Source of the DNA: Clostridium rectalis
GTDB taxonomy: Bacteria; Bacillota; Clostridia; Clostridiales; Clostridiaceae
Length of the DNA: 64,000 bases
Assembly (NCBI RefSeq): GCF_900626095.1
Contig: NZ_UYZZ01000011.1
Span: 1 to 64,000, forward strand
Reading direction: 5' to 3'
Below the pieces are notes generated by a model. The model was not told where the DNA came from. It ran no database searches and saw only the letters and a program-made list of their open reading frames with translations. This document shows, in pieces, positions 44,844-55,940 of the stretch. Both the position numbers and the translations under genes were made by a program. The first letter of the stretch is position 1; each line of letters opens with the position of its first letter.

Positions 44844-45878
44844 CTATTCTATACAATTATAATTTTTATAAAATAATTCTTTTGTATTAAAAAACTGTAA
44901 TAAAACTTTTTCATTTTGGGCTGTGTCTATTCCAAATCTTGCACAAGTAAAATTAGGATCATTTTTCAGTGCTAAAATAGAATCTTCATAGCCTTTCCCT
45001 CTATAATTTAGTATACTCATAAAATCTTTAAGTGAAATATTATCACCCTTCTTTTCAATAGATTTTTTTAATAATTGTGAAGCTTTTTCCAATCTAAAAA
45101 AAGATGTACTTTCCTTTGGTACTTCTTTATGATTATATTCTATATTTTTATGTACAAAATGATTAGTATGTACATAAAAATCGTTTAACTCTTTTACACT
45201 TATATTCTTGTAATCACATTCCACTGAAATAGCCTTATTTTCATGTACATCTAAAGCAATGGCGTGAAAACCAGATGCTCTATTATCTATATTACATCTA
45301 TTTATAAAATCATTTAAGGATTTTGCTTCACTTATATGTCTTTGTACAAAATATCTTGGAACTCCCTCTTCTCTAATTGTATTATTGTAACAAAAATTTA
45401 TAGTCTTAACTATCCCATGACTATTAAAACTAAATGCATTTCCAAAAGGCATATTAATATAATCATAAGTTATAAACCACTCTTTTTCTAACATACATTT
45501 TGTAATACATGCGCTATTAACCTTATAAGTATCATCTTCATTATGTGCTAATACTAATGTACCATCTTTTCTTTTATATAATATGGTAGTACACCCAACC
45601 CCTTCATTCAATATTTCCGCACACATTGTTAATAAATATAACTTTTCATTTACTAAAGCCCCTTGTGCCCTTCCATAAATTTCTTTTAAATATTTTGGAA
45701 ATATTTTTTCTAAATTTTTTTGTATCTTTTCTAGTTTGCACAAAATAGCATTATCATTTAATAGATGTTTATATTTATTCACATGTAAATTTATTTCCCT
45801 TTTAAATTGAATTCCTATAGTTTTTCCCAATTCTATAGCACTTCCAGATGCCTTTATAAACTTAAGTTTTTCCTGCAT
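44844..45878 (-). CDS. C45 family autoproteolytic acyltransferase/hydrolase
   Basis: 344 residues of the C45 (isopenicillin N acyltransferase-like) Ntn-hydrolase family. The nucleophile is the Cys in EGVGCTTILY at about residue 103-107, which becomes N-terminal after self-cleavage, and AHNEDD follows as in family members. MCAEILNEG lies just ahead. It would act on acyl-amide or peptide substrates. None is evident here. It is the first gene of the minus-strand set through to rarA, divergent from proB with a 137-base gap. Confidence 0.85.
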   Translation of the reverse strand: MQEKLKFIKASGSAIELGKTIGIQFKREINLHVNKYKHLLNDNAILCKLEKIQKNLEKIFPKYLKEIYGRAQGALVNEKLYLLTMCAEILNEGVGCTTILYKRKDGTLVLAHNEDDTYKVNSACITKCMLEKEWFITYDYINMPFGNAFSFNSHGIVKTINFCYNNTIREEGVPRYFVQRHISEAKSLNDFINRCNIDNRASGFHAIALDVHENKAISVECDYKNISVKELNDFYVHTNHFVHKNIEYNHKEVPKESTSFFRLEKASQLLKKSIEKKGDNISLKDFMSILNYRGKGYEDSILALKNDPNFTCARFGIDTAQNEKVLLQFFNTKELFYKNYNCIE

Positions 45879-46015
45879 TTATATATCACCTCATATAAAA
45901 ATATTATATCAGAACCTAATAACTATTCCTAATATAGTATTTGCTTATTTTAATGGTTTAAATTTTTAACCTTTTATGAGATAATTAAATAAAAAAGTTT
46001 TTGGGGGCGTTGTAT

Positions 46016-46822
46016 ATGATTGATAATAAAAGACTTAATTATATAAAAAATGTGCAAAATATCGTAGTAAAGGTTGGATCATCTACCCTGACTTATAGTA
46101 ATGGATTGCCTAACTTATCTCATATAGAACATCTAGTTAGACAACTAGCTGATTTACATAATAAAGGATATGGTATTATACTTGTTAGCTCTGGTGCTAT
46201 TGGTGCAGGCATGGGTAAGCTTGGTTTAACTGAAAAACCAAAAAGCATTCCAGAAAAACAAGCTACCGCTGCTGTAGGTCAGGGAATATTATTACACATG
46301 TACGAAAAATTTTTTTCTGAATATGGTAAAACAGTAGGACAATTACTTCTAACAAAAGAAGATATGACTGATGTTACTAGAAGTTTAAATGCCCATAATA
46401 CTTTTACCTCTCTTTTAAATAAAAGAGTTATTCCTATAATAAATGAAAATGATGCCGTTGTTGTTGATGAAATAAAGGTTGGAGATAATGATACTTTATC
46501 TGCTCTTGTAGCTAAGCTTATTGGTGCGGATTTATTGATATTAATGTCTGATATAGATGGTCTATATAACTCAGATCCTAAAAAAGATAAAGATGCAAAA
46601 CTTATAAGCTTTGTAGAAAATATAACAAAAGAGATCGAATCTTGCGCCGGAGGTGCTGGTTCAAATCTAGGTACTGGTGGAATGACAACTAAAATAAACG
46701 CTGCAAAAATTGTTAACTCAGCAGGTATTTCAATGGTGATAGTAAATGGTGATAATGCAGAACTTCTTTCTGAAATTCTTGATGGTAAAAATGTAGGAAC
46801 TTGGTTTAACGCTAATAACTAA
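46016..46822 (+). CDS. proB: glutamate 5-kinase
   Basis: About 268 residues: the amino-acid kinase domain without the C-terminal PUA domain found in many ProB proteins. [59 protein letters not shown] and GTGGMTTKI are all conserved. It makes glutamyl-5-phosphate for proline synthesis. I select the ATG nine bases past GGGGG instead of the TTG at 46001 that overlaps that site. It is followed after 19 bases by proA. Confidence 0.96.
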   Translation: MIDNKRLNYIKNVQNIVVKVGSSTLTYSNGLPNLSHIEHLVRQLADLHNKGYGIILVSSGAIGAGMGKLGLTEKPKSIPEKQATAAVGQGILLHMYEKFFSEYGKTVGQLLLTKEDMTDVTRSLNAHNTFTSLLNKRVIPIINENDAVVVDEIKVGDNDTLSALVAKLIGADLLILMSDIDGLYNSDPKKDKDAKLISFVENITKEIESCAGGAGSNLGTGGMTTKINAAKIVNSAGISMVIVNGDNAELLSEILDGKNVGTWFNANN

Positions 46823-46841
46823 AACACAGGAGGTTTTTTTA

Positions 46842-48131
46842 ATGGAAGACTTAAAAGAATATATTAATGAAAAAGGAATTAAAGCTAAAAAAGCCGCTAG
46901 AATACTCTCAACTTTAGATACTAATTCTAAAAATAAAGTTTTATTAAATATGGCAAATGAATTAAAAAACAATATAGATTTAATAATTGAAGAAAATTCT
47001 AAAGATATGAAAATTGGAGAGAAAAAAGGGCTTTCTAAAGCTCTTTTAGATAGACTTTTAATAAATAAAAAAAGAATACTTGATATGGCAGAAGGATTAA
47101 AACAAGTATCAGAACTACCCGATCCAATAGGAGAAATTACAAAAATGTGGAAAAGACCAAATGGTCTAACTATTGGGAAAAAAAGAGTTCCTCTTGGAGT
47201 TATAGGTATAATTTATGAATCCAGGCCTAATGTAACTGTGGATGCCGCTGCACTTTGTTTGAAATCTGGAAATGCAGTGATACTTAGAGGAGGATCAGAA
47301 GCTATAAATACCAACAAAATTGTATCTAAAATTCTTTCAAAAGCCTGTGAATCTTGTGATCTTCCAGAAGGAACAATACAACTTATTGAAACCACCAATA
47401 GAGAAGCTGTAAATTTAATGCTTAAATTAAATGAATATATTGACGTATTAATTCCAAGAGGTGGAAAAGGCTTAATACAAGCTGTAGTTAGTAATGCTAC
47501 TATACCAGTTATTGAAACTGGTGTAGGTAATTGTCATATATTTGTAGATGAAAGTGCAGATTTAAAAAATGCTGAAGAAATAGTTTTAAATGCTAAAGTT
47601 CAAAGACCTGCTGTATGTAATGCAACAGAAACCTTACTCGTTCATGAAAATGTAGCTGAAAAGTTTTTACCTTCTTTAGCAAATTCACTTGCGGAATTAA
47701 ATGTTGAGATGAGAGTTTGTAAAAAAAGTAAAAATTTATTATTAAATTCACTTAAAAAAGACAAAATTATTCATCACATTAAAAACGCTACTAAGGAGGA
47801 TTGGGACAAAGAATTCTTAGATTTAATCATTTCTATTAAGATAGTTAAATCCTTAGATGCTGCCTTAGAACATATTTATATGCATAGTAGTAAACATTCG
47901 GAATCTATAATCACAAATAATTATTCTAATTCTCAAAGATTTTTAAATGAAGTAGATGCTGCTGCTGTATATGTAAATGCTTCTACAAGATTTACTGATG
48001 GTTTTGAATACGGCTTCGGGGCTGAAATTGGTATAAGCACCCAAAAACTTCATGCCAGAGGTCCTATGGGGCTTGAACAACTTACTACCAATAAATATAT
48101 AGTTTACGGTAATGGTCAAATTAGAAAATAA
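46842..48131 (+). CDS. proA: glutamate-5-semialdehyde dehydrogenase
   Basis: A 429-residue NADPH-dependent enzyme reducing glutamyl phosphate to the semialdehyde, the second proline step. GVIGIIYESRPNVTVDAAALCLKSGNAVILRGGSEA near 120 and the catalytic Cys in VQRPAVCNATETLL are clear, with GFEYGFGAEIGISTQ and HARGPMGLEQLTTNKY at the end. The start has AGGAGG. It forms an operon with proB on the plus strand. proC is not in the window. Confidence 0.97.
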   Translation: MEDLKEYINEKGIKAKKAARILSTLDTNSKNKVLLNMANELKNNIDLIIEENSKDMKIGEKKGLSKALLDRLLINKKRILDMAEGLKQVSELPDPIGEITKMWKRPNGLTIGKKRVPLGVIGIIYESRPNVTVDAAALCLKSGNAVILRGGSEAINTNKIVSKILSKACESCDLPEGTIQLIETTNREAVNLMLKLNEYIDVLIPRGGKGLIQAVVSNATIPVIETGVGNCHIFVDESADLKNAEEIVLNAKVQRPAVCNATETLLVHENVAEKFLPSLANSLAELNVEMRVCKKSKNLLLNSLKKDKIIHHIKNATKEDWDKEFLDLIISIKIVKSLDAALEHIYMHSSKHSESIITNNYSNSQRFLNEVDAAAVYVNASTRFTDGFEYGFGAEIGISTQKLHARGPMGLEQLTTNKYIVYGNGQIRK

Positions 48132-48165
48132 TAAGAATAATTAATTATAATACCTTTTAAAAAAT

Positions 48166-48230
48166 AAAAAGTCTGTGAAAACCCTAACATTTAGACATAA
48201 AGAAATATCTAAAATAGGACACAGACTTTT
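48166..48230. terminator. terminator between convergent proA and spoVR
   Basis: An outer 11-bp stem AAAAGTCTGTG with CACAGACTTTT (48167-48177 with 48220-48230), with an inner TTTAGA/TCTAAA pairing. U-rich on both sides, it serves both converging genes. Confidence 0.75.
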
Positions 48231-48250
48231 ATATGTCATTATTATTCTAT

Positions 48251-49618
48251 TTAAACATAGGAAACCTGCTTATCTATATCACATACTATATCTATATCCT
48301 TGCCATTTAATGTAGTTTTAAGTATAATTTTATGCTTCCATAAATCTACTAAATATTTCAAAGTTTCCATAGTATAACTCATTTCTAATTCTCTTCCATC
48401 AAATTTGTGTTCAAGGGTTAATATTTTATTATTCGTGTTCATATCTGCAATAACTATATGAGGTATCATACCTATACCACAACTTTCGCATAAAGTATTT
48501 TTTATTTCCTTAAATCCTCTTTCATCAGAAACCTCTTCAATTGTATAATCCTTACCATGCTTCCCATATTGAAACAAATTCATTTCATAACAAAGTTCTT
48601 CTGTTAAATACCTTCTTATAAATGATTCATCTCTTTCTAGTAGCCTAACTTGGAATATTTTATCCCAACCATAGGTATGATATAAATTTTCATAAATTTT
48701 AAATCCCATATAGTAAGGATTTACTCTTCCTTCTAACGGAGTTATAACATCATTATGTCTTTTCATAAATTCTAAATGTAATCCTTGAGGTAATTTCAAT
48801 TCTTTTAAAATATTATAATGCCAAAAACTGGCCCAACCCTCATTCATTATTTTAGTTTCAATTTGAGGGATAAAATATTTAGTCTCTTCTTTTACTATCT
48901 GAACAATATCTTTTTGCCATTCATATAATTCACCATAATTTATTATAAATCCTAGTATATCTTCTTCTGGTTCCAATGGAACTTTATTTATATCTTTTAT
49001 AGGTTTTTTAACGTTTCCTTTTAATAAATCATTATGACTATTATCATTTTTATATTCTCGTATAATTTTATCTTTTAATTGGGTAATACTTAATTTCTTC
49101 ACTCCAATGGCCCTATCTGTTTGAAGTTTTATAGCATGAGCCGCATCAAGTATTTTTTCCACCTCTTCATAACCAATACTTGGATCATTTATATACTGCC
49201 TAATTCTATCTCCATTACTCTTAAACATTTCTATGGTGTAATTTGCATCAGTAGCTTCTGCAAATAGTCTATTATTTTTAAAAAAATCATTATGTCCATA
49301 AACATGAGCAATAGTAAGTATTTGTAAAAGCAATGTATTATCCTTCATTAAATAAGCTATACATGGATTAGAATTTATAACCATTTCATATGGTAATCCT
49401 ACAAAGTTATATTGATACAATGTTTTTAACCTATCATATGCCTTTCCAAAACTCCAATGAGGATATCTTGCAGGCATGCCTAAATATACTTCATATGCAA
49501 GCATATCACTATAATCTATTATTTCAAATTCTTGAGGATAATAATCCAAGCCAAAATTTTTAGCTATTTCTTCTATTCTATAATTCCATTTTTCCAAATC
49601 TTTTATATTATAATCCAA
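48251..49618 (-). CDS. spoVR: SpoVR family protein
   Basis: About 455 residues. SpoVR of Bacillus is needed for normal cortex formation; the enterobacterial relative is YcgB. FGLDYYPQEFEIIDY, MPARYPHWSFGKAY, NSNPCIAYL, HVYGHNDFFKNN and MNEGWASFWHYN are strongly conserved, with many His/Glu residues. I take the TTG eight bases after GGGAGGTG, giving MDYNIKDLEKW, as the longer frame has no ribosome site. It is the third gene after prkA and yhbH, 114 bases downstream. The three are a widespread stationary-phase/sporulation set. Confidence 0.93.
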   Translation of the reverse strand: MDYNIKDLEKWNYRIEEIAKNFGLDYYPQEFEIIDYSDMLAYEVYLGMPARYPHWSFGKAYDRLKTLYQYNFVGLPYEMVINSNPCIAYLMKDNTLLLQILTIAHVYGHNDFFKNNRLFAEATDANYTIEMFKSNGDRIRQYINDPSIGYEEVEKILDAAHAIKLQTDRAIGVKKLSITQLKDKIIREYKNDNSHNDLLKGNVKKPIKDINKVPLEPEEDILGFIINYGELYEWQKDIVQIVKEETKYFIPQIETKIMNEGWASFWHYNILKELKLPQGLHLEFMKRHNDVITPLEGRVNPYYMGFKIYENLYHTYGWDKIFQVRLLERDESFIRRYLTEELCYEMNLFQYGKHGKDYTIEEVSDERGFKEIKNTLCESCGIGMIPHIVIADMNTNNKILTLEHKFDGRELEMSYTMETLKYLVDLWKHKIILKTTLNGKDIDIVCDIDKQVSYV

Positions 49619-49731
49619 ATTATGCTTCACCTCCCTTTTGTTAATTAGCAATAATAGAATATTTTAAAACATAGTCTCGTAAGTTTTAGGTAGAGTAAAA
49701 TAAACTCTACCTAAATAAAAAGTATATTTAC

Positions 49732-50922
49732 TTAGCTATTTACTCTAATCTCAGCTCTAAACATCTCTTTTAATGCACCCCATAAATCCTCCTTGGTTTG
49801 CATAGTAACAGATACAAAATTATCATTTTTTACTTCTTTAGAAAATCTTTTCTTTATACTACTAGCATAGCCATATGTCATTATTTCTGTATATCCAAAT
49901 AAATTACATACATTACTTAATTCATTAGCAGCTTTTACTGCTCTTTCATTATCTTCACTCCAGTTATCTCCATCACTTGCATGAAACGCATATATATTAT
50001 AATTTTCTGGATTATATTTATCATTTATTATCTCTAAAGCCTTATAATATCCACTAGATATATAAGTTCCACCAGACTCAACTTTATGAAAAAATTCATC
50101 TTCTGTAACAGACTTTGCAGTGGTAGAGTGAGCTATAAACACAATATCAGCACTTTCATACTTCATTTTTATAAAACTATATATCATAAAGAAAAATGAT
50201 CGGGCCAAATATTTTTTACTTTGATCCATAGAGGCCGAAGTATCCATAATGCATATAACTACAGCATTATATTCTTTCCTTTTTTGTGGTTTAACTCTAA
50301 AATATCTTATATCATCTTTTTTGAAAGGAAATCTTCCTATATCTATTTCGTTAATTTCTTTATTAATTTCTTTTGCCCTTTCTTTAAGTACACGTTTCAT
50401 TCCCTGCTTTCTTTTAAGTTTTTCAACCACAGTCCTTTTCTTTGCCAATCTTGGTGGAATACCATTTTTTTGATATCCACACTTCTTTTTAGAACCTTCT
50501 TTTAATATTTCAGAAAACTTTTTTTTCTTTAAATTAGGTAATTCTAAATCATCAAACATATATTCGAATATTTCTTCTAAAGTAATTTCCGTTTCAAATA
50601 TATCTTCTCCTTCTTCATTACCTGCTTTATTTTTTCCTTTCCCAGAAGTAGATTCATCGGTACCTATTTTATCTCCCCTTTTTTCACTACCATCACCACT
50701 TCCTACTCCTGAAGCATTCTTCCCAAATATGAATTGATATTCTTTTATACCTCTTATAGGTATTTTTATTTTTTTATTTTTATTCTGCCCTATTAAACTC
50801 TCTTCTGATAAAATGTCCACTAAATTTTTTTTTATAGAATCCTCTACTAACTTTTGGTGTCTTCTTCTATCTTCTGCTGATCTATCATGAGGAATAGGAT
50901 TAAATTCTCTAAAAACTGCCAT
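49732..50922 (-). CDS. yhbH: YhbH/YeaH family protein (DUF444)
   Basis: About 396 residues, DUF444. The N-terminus [30 protein letters not shown] is typical, followed by a charged Gly/Lys linker and a von Willebrand A-type domain with [22 protein letters not shown] and [16 protein letters not shown] (metal-binding DxSxS-like). In Bacillus yhbH is sporulation-linked and under sigma-E control. In E. coli yeaH follows the kinase yeaG. The start is after GGAAGG; it is four bases after prkA, so they are co-transcribed. Confidence 0.93.
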   Translation of the reverse strand: MAVFREFNPIPHDRSAEDRRRHQKLVEDSIKKNLVDILSEESLIGQNKNKKIKIPIRGIKEYQFIFGKNASGVGSGDGSEKRGDKIGTDESTSGKGKNKAGNEEGEDIFETEITLEEIFEYMFDDLELPNLKKKKFSEILKEGSKKKCGYQKNGIPPRLAKKRTVVEKLKRKQGMKRVLKERAKEINKEINEIDIGRFPFKKDDIRYFRVKPQKRKEYNAVVICIMDTSASMDQSKKYLARSFFFMIYSFIKMKYESADIVFIAHSTTAKSVTEDEFFHKVESGGTYISSGYYKALEIINDKYNPENYNIYAFHASDGDNWSEDNERAVKAANELSNVCNLFGYTEIMTYGYASSIKKRFSKEVKNDNFVSVTMQTKEDLWGALKEMFRAEIRVNS

Positions 50923-50926
50923 ATTA

Positions 50927-52849
50927 TCAATCCTTCCAAAGATTATTAGCAGCATATTTTAATATTACGTCACAACATTCATTACAATACCCATTCCTTT
51001 TCATTTCTTCAACCATAGCATTATATTTTTCATTCTGTTCTTTATCCCTTACCCTAGATTTAGTAATGATTCTAGACATTTCTCTTACAGAATAAGTTAG
51101 TTTCTTTTCAATAGCCTCTTTTAATGGTTCATAGGATGTATAGTCAATTTTTGTTCCTTTTCTAATTAAGTAAAACATATAAGATGTAACATCTGCTCTA
51201 AATCCCTTTGAAGAACTCTCTGATATTCCTATTTGTTCTTCAATGGATCTCATAAACCTTTCATCAGGTTCTAGTTGCTCTCCAGTTGCCCTATCTTTTA
51301 TTTTAGTTTTATTAACAAAAGCTTCCGCATGATCTAAATAATTATTAAACAAACTTTCTGCCTGCTCTTTAAAACTTTCAATAAAAGCTTTTGTAATTTC
51401 TTTTTCTAATATCTTATTATATTCTTTTCTAACAGTGTCTTGTAAAAATACCAAATTTCTTTTTCTTTCATCATCAGATATGTCTAAATCTTTAATGGAT
51501 TTAATTAAACTTTCCATAACACTTAAAGGATTAATACATCCTGATTTTGAATCAGACAATGCATTATCTATAGCTTTTATAATAAACCTTGTAGAGATTC
51601 CAGACATTCCTTCTTTAAGCCCAGCTTCCTCCCTTAATTCTATAATATCTATCTTCTTAGTAGTTCCCTTTTCTACTATTTCTTCTCCATTATATATTTT
51701 AAGTTTTGTTAAAGAGTCTACTTTGTTAGATGGAGTTAATCTAGTAAGTATTGCAAACATTGCAGCTACATCTAATGTATGTGGGGAAATATGCGCTTTA
51801 AAATTACTCCTTTTTAAAATCTTTTCATATATTTTCTTTTCTTCACTTAATTCAAGACAATAGGGAACTTCTATTTTTACTATTCTATCTAATATGGCTT
51901 CATTTGTATGATCTGATTTGAATTTATTCCATTCAGCCTCATTAGAATGCGCAACTATTACACCGTCAAAATATATCATAGCTCCCTTCCCTGGAGAAGG
52001 TATTGATTTTTCTTGGGTAGCTGTAATTATAGTGTGTAGATATTCCACATCATTTTTAAATACCTCTATAAATTCAACCAATCCTCTATTGCCTACATTA
52101 AATGCACCATTTAATGAAAAAATTCTAGGATCATCCTCAGAATATAAATCCATTTTAGATATATCTACAGAGCCTATAAGCACAGAAGTGTCTTGATTAT
52201 TAGGATCAACTGGTGGAACAACTCCTATACCTTTTCTTGACCTAATAGAAAAATCCATCTTTTCTATTGGAAACTTTTCATATTCACCCTTAAACTCATT
52301 TTTAAGTTTATATCTACAAACTGGACATAAATCCCCTTCTATTTTTATTCCTAATTCTTTTTCAAAAGTCCTTCTTAAATGTTTAGGAACTAAATGTAAG
52401 GGTTCTTCATGCATTGGACAGCCCTTCAAAGCATATATGTCTTGGCTACTCTCTAAAGCCTTTTTTAAAGCTTCAACTATAGATGATTTTCCTGATCCAA
52501 CAGGTCCTACTAAATATAATACTTGCCTTGATTCTTCTCCCTTCATAGATGCTGAGTAAAAATAATTAACTAATTTCATTAAAGTTTTGTCTATTCCAAA
52601 AAAATCATCCTTAAAAAATTTATAACTCTTTATAGTCTCATTTCCATATATCTTTCTTACTCTTATGTTTTCCTCTGGATTTAAAACTTCCATCCCTTTT
52701 TCCATTATAATATTATACATTCTCTCATGAGCCAATCCATATAATGTAGGATCTTTCTTAATAATTTCTAAATAATCTAAAAAATTACCCTTGAAATTTA
52801 CCTTTTTTCTTGTTTCTCTATCCTTCTCTATTAATTCCTTAAAATTCAT
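50927..52849 (-). CDS. prkA: PrkA (YeaG) AAA+/serine protein kinase
   Basis: About 640 residues. An N-terminal AAA+ domain with Walker [10 protein letters not shown] (about 115-123) and a C-terminal PrkA kinase-like domain. [53 protein letters not shown] and [17 protein letters not shown] are hallmarks. Bacillus PrkA was described as a kinase and later as an AAA+ protease acting in sporulation through Hpr/ScoC; both proposals exist. I use the ATG after CAGGAGG. It is first of prkA-yhbH-spoVR. Confidence 0.95.
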   Translation of the reverse strand: MNFKELIEKDRETRKKVNFKGNFLDYLEIIKKDPTLYGLAHERMYNIIMEKGMEVLNPEENIRVRKIYGNETIKSYKFFKDDFFGIDKTLMKLVNYFYSASMKGEESRQVLYLVGPVGSGKSSIVEALKKALESSQDIYALKGCPMHEEPLHLVPKHLRRTFEKELGIKIEGDLCPVCRYKLKNEFKGEYEKFPIEKMDFSIRSRKGIGVVPPVDPNNQDTSVLIGSVDISKMDLYSEDDPRIFSLNGAFNVGNRGLVEFIEVFKNDVEYLHTIITATQEKSIPSPGKGAMIYFDGVIVAHSNEAEWNKFKSDHTNEAILDRIVKIEVPYCLELSEEKKIYEKILKRSNFKAHISPHTLDVAAMFAILTRLTPSNKVDSLTKLKIYNGEEIVEKGTTKKIDIIELREEAGLKEGMSGISTRFIIKAIDNALSDSKSGCINPLSVMESLIKSIKDLDISDDERKRNLVFLQDTVRKEYNKILEKEITKAFIESFKEQAESLFNNYLDHAEAFVNKTKIKDRATGEQLEPDERFMRSIEEQIGISESSSKGFRADVTSYMFYLIRKGTKIDYTSYEPLKEAIEKKLTYSVREMSRIITKSRVRDKEQNEKYNAMVEEMKRNGYCNECCDVILKYAANNLWKD

Positions 52850-53052
52850 AAATACCTCCTGATAATTCATGCTATATGAGGATATATCTTTGTTGTATTT
52901 ATATTAATTGAATGTTTATTTTAGAACATGAACTATATATCATAATTAAAGTAGTTCTATTATTTATAAATCAAAGTTTATTATTTTAGAAATTTCCATT
53001 ATAATATAGTTTAAGAATATTTTATTTAAATTCATATAAGGGGGATTTTTTT

Positions 53053-54078
53053 ATGAACTTTATAGATTTAAGAAGTGATACTGTTACTGAACCTACTAAA
53101 ACTATGAGAGATGCTATGTATAATGCAAAAGTTGGTGATGATGTCTATGGAGACGACCCAACAGTTAATGAATTAGAAAATTTTGCTGCAAAACTAGTGG
53201 GAAAAGAGTCTGCTTTATTTGTTCCAAGTGGTACATTCGGCAATCAATTATCTTTATTTACCCATTGCAAAAGGGGAGATGAGGTAATTTTAGGAGAAGA
53301 TTCTCATATATTAATGCATGAAGTTGGTGCCCCTGCTATTATTGCTGGAGTGCAATTACGTGCTCTTAAAACTAATAAAGGAATATTAAACCCTATAGAT
53401 ATAAAAAACACTATAAGAGGAGAAGACATACATTTCCCAGATACAGGTCTAATATGCGTAGAAAATGCTTATTCTAATGGAAAAGTTATTCCACTATCAA
53501 ATATGAAAGATATTTATAATTTAGCCAAAAACAATAATCTACCTGTACATTTAGATGGCGCACGATTATTTAATGCCGCCTCCTATCTAAAAGTGCCTGC
53601 TAAAGAAATAACAAAATACTGCGATTCAGTAATGTTTTGCCTATCTAAGGGTCTTTGCGCTCCCGTAGGTTCTATTCTAGCAGGAAATAAAGACTTTATA
53701 AAAAAAGCCAGAAAAAAAAGAAAAATAATGGGTGGTGGTTTAAGACAAGCTGGTATATTAGCTGCCGCAGGATTAATAGCTTTACAGGATATGCCAAAAC
53801 ATTTAGAAGATGATCATAATAAAGCTCTATTACTTGGCAAAAAGTTATGTGAAATACCTGGTATAAATGTAAAACTTGACGACATTGATATAAATATGGT
53901 ATTCTTTAAAATAAATAATACAAATTATGACATGAATAGCCTATCAAAACATCTTTATGATAGAGGTATTAAAATTAATGGTCCAGAAAATGGGTTTATG
54001 CGTTTTGTTACACATTATTGGATTACAATAGAACATATAGATTATATTACTGCCTGTATAAAAGAAGCTTTAGGTTAA
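53053..54078 (+). CDS. ltaE: low-specificity L-threonine aldolase
   Basis: A 341-residue PLP enzyme splitting L-threonine/allo-threonine to glycine and acetaldehyde. DLRSDTVTEPTKTMRDAM and VGDDVYGDDPTVNELE start the protein, HLDGARLFNA follows, and the PLP Lys is in FCLSKGLCAPVGS near 201. Complete with a GGGGG ribosome site. It faces away from prkA with a 203-base gap. It is monocistronic with a terminator at 54084-54124. Confidence 0.94.
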   Translation: MNFIDLRSDTVTEPTKTMRDAMYNAKVGDDVYGDDPTVNELENFAAKLVGKESALFVPSGTFGNQLSLFTHCKRGDEVILGEDSHILMHEVGAPAIIAGVQLRALKTNKGILNPIDIKNTIRGEDIHFPDTGLICVENAYSNGKVIPLSNMKDIYNLAKNNNLPVHLDGARLFNAASYLKVPAKEITKYCDSVMFCLSKGLCAPVGSILAGNKDFIKKARKKRKIMGGGLRQAGILAAAGLIALQDMPKHLEDDHNKALLLGKKLCEIPGINVKLDDIDINMVFFKINNTNYDMNSLSKHLYDRGIKINGPENGFMRFVTHYWITIEHIDYITACIKEALG

Positions 54079-54083
54079 GCATA

Positions 54084-54124
54084 AAAAATTGAGGATAAGA
54101 TTCTATGCTTATTCCTCAATTTTT
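54084..54124 (+). terminator. terminator after ltaE
   Basis: A 12-bp stem AAAAATTGAGGA with TCCTCAATTTTT (54084-54095 with 54113-54124) followed by TTATT, just past the ltaE stop. Confidence 0.85.
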
Positions 54125-54156
54125 ATTATAATTTTTATAATTAAGGAGGAGTGTAA

Positions 54157-55236
54157 ATGAAAAAATTAGTAATATTATGTATACTACCATTTTTATTATT
54201 AACATCCTGCAGTAAATCTAACAAACCAGCAAAAAATGAAAATACTAGTATAGTTTCCGAAAGTGATTCTAAATCCTCTAATAGGACTACATCTAAATAT
54301 ACAATAAAAGATTATTTTCCATTTAATGAAAATTCAAAATTAACATACAAAGGATCTGGTAGCGAATATGCACAAAAAAACGTTTTTGTGGATTATATAA
54401 AAAATAATAAAATACAATTAAGAATTGTAAATCCTGGAACTACCGCTGGTGAAATACTTGAAATTTCTAATGGAGAATTACGTCTTTTAGATACTAAAGA
54501 AGAATTTTACTATAGAGATGATTTAACTTCTATTGATAATTCTAAATATGAAATCTTATTAAAAGAACCTTTAATTAAAGGAACCTCTTGGACTTTAGCT
54601 AATGGGAGTAAGAGATATATCTCTGATTTAAACAAAGAAATATTTACCCCTTATGCTAAATATAATGCTATAGAAGTTACTACAGAATCTACTGAGTCAA
54701 AATCCTATGATTATTATGTTTTAAATGTAGGTTTAGTTAAATCTTTATATAAATCAAAAAATATGGAAGTGTCTACATCCCTAGAAAAAATTGAAAAAAA
54801 TGTTCCTGTATCTCAAACTATAAAATTTTATTATCCTGATTATATAAATAATAAAATAATATATACTAAAAAAACCCTGAATTTTAATACCAATGATAAA
54901 ATAAACCCTTACTTTGAAAAATATTTTAAGGAGACTCCTAATAACAATATATCCCAACTAATAAATTCTAATGTAAAAATAAATAAAGTTAGTTTAAATT
55001 TAAAAACCAATACAGTCGAAATAGATTTTTCAGATAACTTACTTAATGAAAAAAATTCTAGTAGTGGACTTGAAAGCTCAATTTTACAATGTATAACTAA
55101 TACACTAGCAGACTATTATAATGTAGATAAGGTGTATTTAACCATAAATAATAAGCCATATACTTCAGGCCATATTTCGCTAAAAGAAAATGAACCTTTG
55201 AAAATAAACCTAAATAATACTATAGAGTATAAATAA
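54157..55236 (+). CDS. GerMN domain lipoprotein
   Basis: 359 residues. The signal peptide ends in the lipobox LTSC (Cys at about 18), so it is a membrane lipoprotein. After a Ser/Lys/Asn-rich linker comes a beta-rich central region (about 50-220) and a C-terminal GerMN domain (about 230-355), with VPVSQTIKFYYPD and LKTNTVEIDFSDNLL. GerMN domains occur in GerM and other sporulation/germination proteins, where they probably make rings at the septal membrane. A spore role is an inference. It has AAGGAGG and is convergent with ppaX through a shared terminator. Confidence 0.8.
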   Translation: MKKLVILCILPFLLLTSCSKSNKPAKNENTSIVSESDSKSSNRTTSKYTIKDYFPFNENSKLTYKGSGSEYAQKNVFVDYIKNNKIQLRIVNPGTTAGEILEISNGELRLLDTKEEFYYRDDLTSIDNSKYEILLKEPLIKGTSWTLANGSKRYISDLNKEIFTPYAKYNAIEVTTESTESKSYDYYVLNVGLVKSLYKSKNMEVSTSLEKIEKNVPVSQTIKFYYPDYINNKIIYTKKTLNFNTNDKINPYFEKYFKETPNNNISQLINSNVKINKVSLNLKTNTVEIDFSDNLLNEKNSSSGLESSILQCITNTLADYYNVDKVYLTINNKPYTSGHISLKENEPLKINLNNTIEYK

Positions 55237-55240
55237 ATAA

Positions 55241-55273
55241 AATATCTGTTGAGCAACCTCAACAGATATTTTT
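55241..55273. terminator. bidirectional terminator
   Basis: A perfect 13-bp stem (55241-55253 with 55258-55270), CAAC loop and T-runs on both strands, between the convergent GerMN and ppaX genes. It overlaps the ppaX stop. Confidence 0.9.
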
Positions 55274-55912
55274 CTTTTCCTTATCTATAATTAAGTTTAT
55301 TTCAACTAAAGAATCTATTATATAGTCAGGACTATAAGTCATAAGTTCATTCATACACAGAGCAGTATATTTTACTAAACATGTCTTTGCTCCTGCATTC
55401 TTTCCACATAATATATCATTATGACTATCTCCCACCATTAATGCGTCTTCTGGTAGTATTTTTAATATCTCACAAGCTTTTAGTACAGGTTCTGCCTCAG
55501 GTTTATGTCTTTTAGTATCTTCTGGGCACACTACTATATCCATATACTTGTCTAGATTAAAAAGCTTAAGTCCTCTCAAAGCCACCTGTCTTCTTTTGGA
55601 TGTTACCACTGCTAATTTTATTCCCTTTTCTTTAAGGAGTACAAGTCCCTCTTCTACTCCTTCTATTTTTTTAGTCAACTCATCATGTTTTATTCTATTA
55701 TACTCTAAATAAGTTTTTACTAAATCCTTTGCCTTATCTTCACTAAATAACTCCATAGCTTCTAAAAGGGGCTGTCCAAAAGTATTAATAATCTCCATAT
55801 CTTTTACACCTTCTATAGAAAACTCTCTAAGTGTATACCTGAAGGACTGTAAAATTAAATTGTTAGTGTTTATTAGTGTCCCATCTAAATCAAATAGTAT
55901 AGCCTTAAACAT
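55259..55912 (-). CDS. HAD-family phosphatase (PpaX/phosphoglycolate phosphatase type)
   Basis: 217 residues. HAD motif I DLDGTLINT, motif II VVTSKRR, Lys in RHKPEAEPVL and motif III MVGDSHNDILCGKNAGAKT. The cap domain of PpaX/Gph type gives a normal total length. PpaX hydrolyses pyrophosphate from HPr-Ser-P turnover; Gph uses phosphoglycolate. The sequence alone does not decide. It lies 28 bases after the Nudix gene. Confidence 0.88.
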   Translation of the reverse strand: MFKAILFDLDGTLINTNNLILQSFRYTLREFSIEGVKDMEIINTFGQPLLEAMELFSEDKAKDLVKTYLEYNRIKHDELTKKIEGVEEGLVLLKEKGIKLAVVTSKRRQVALRGLKLFNLDKYMDIVVCPEDTKRHKPEAEPVLKACEILKILPEDALMVGDSHNDILCGKNAGAKTCLVKYTALCMNELMTYSPDYIIDSLVEINLIIDKEKKNIC

Positions 55913-55940
55913 AGATTCCCTCCAATTATATATATTATTA

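Noticed and set aside
51435-51863. A 142-codon plus-strand frame
   Set aside because: It is antisense to prkA with no ribosome site and no family resemblance.
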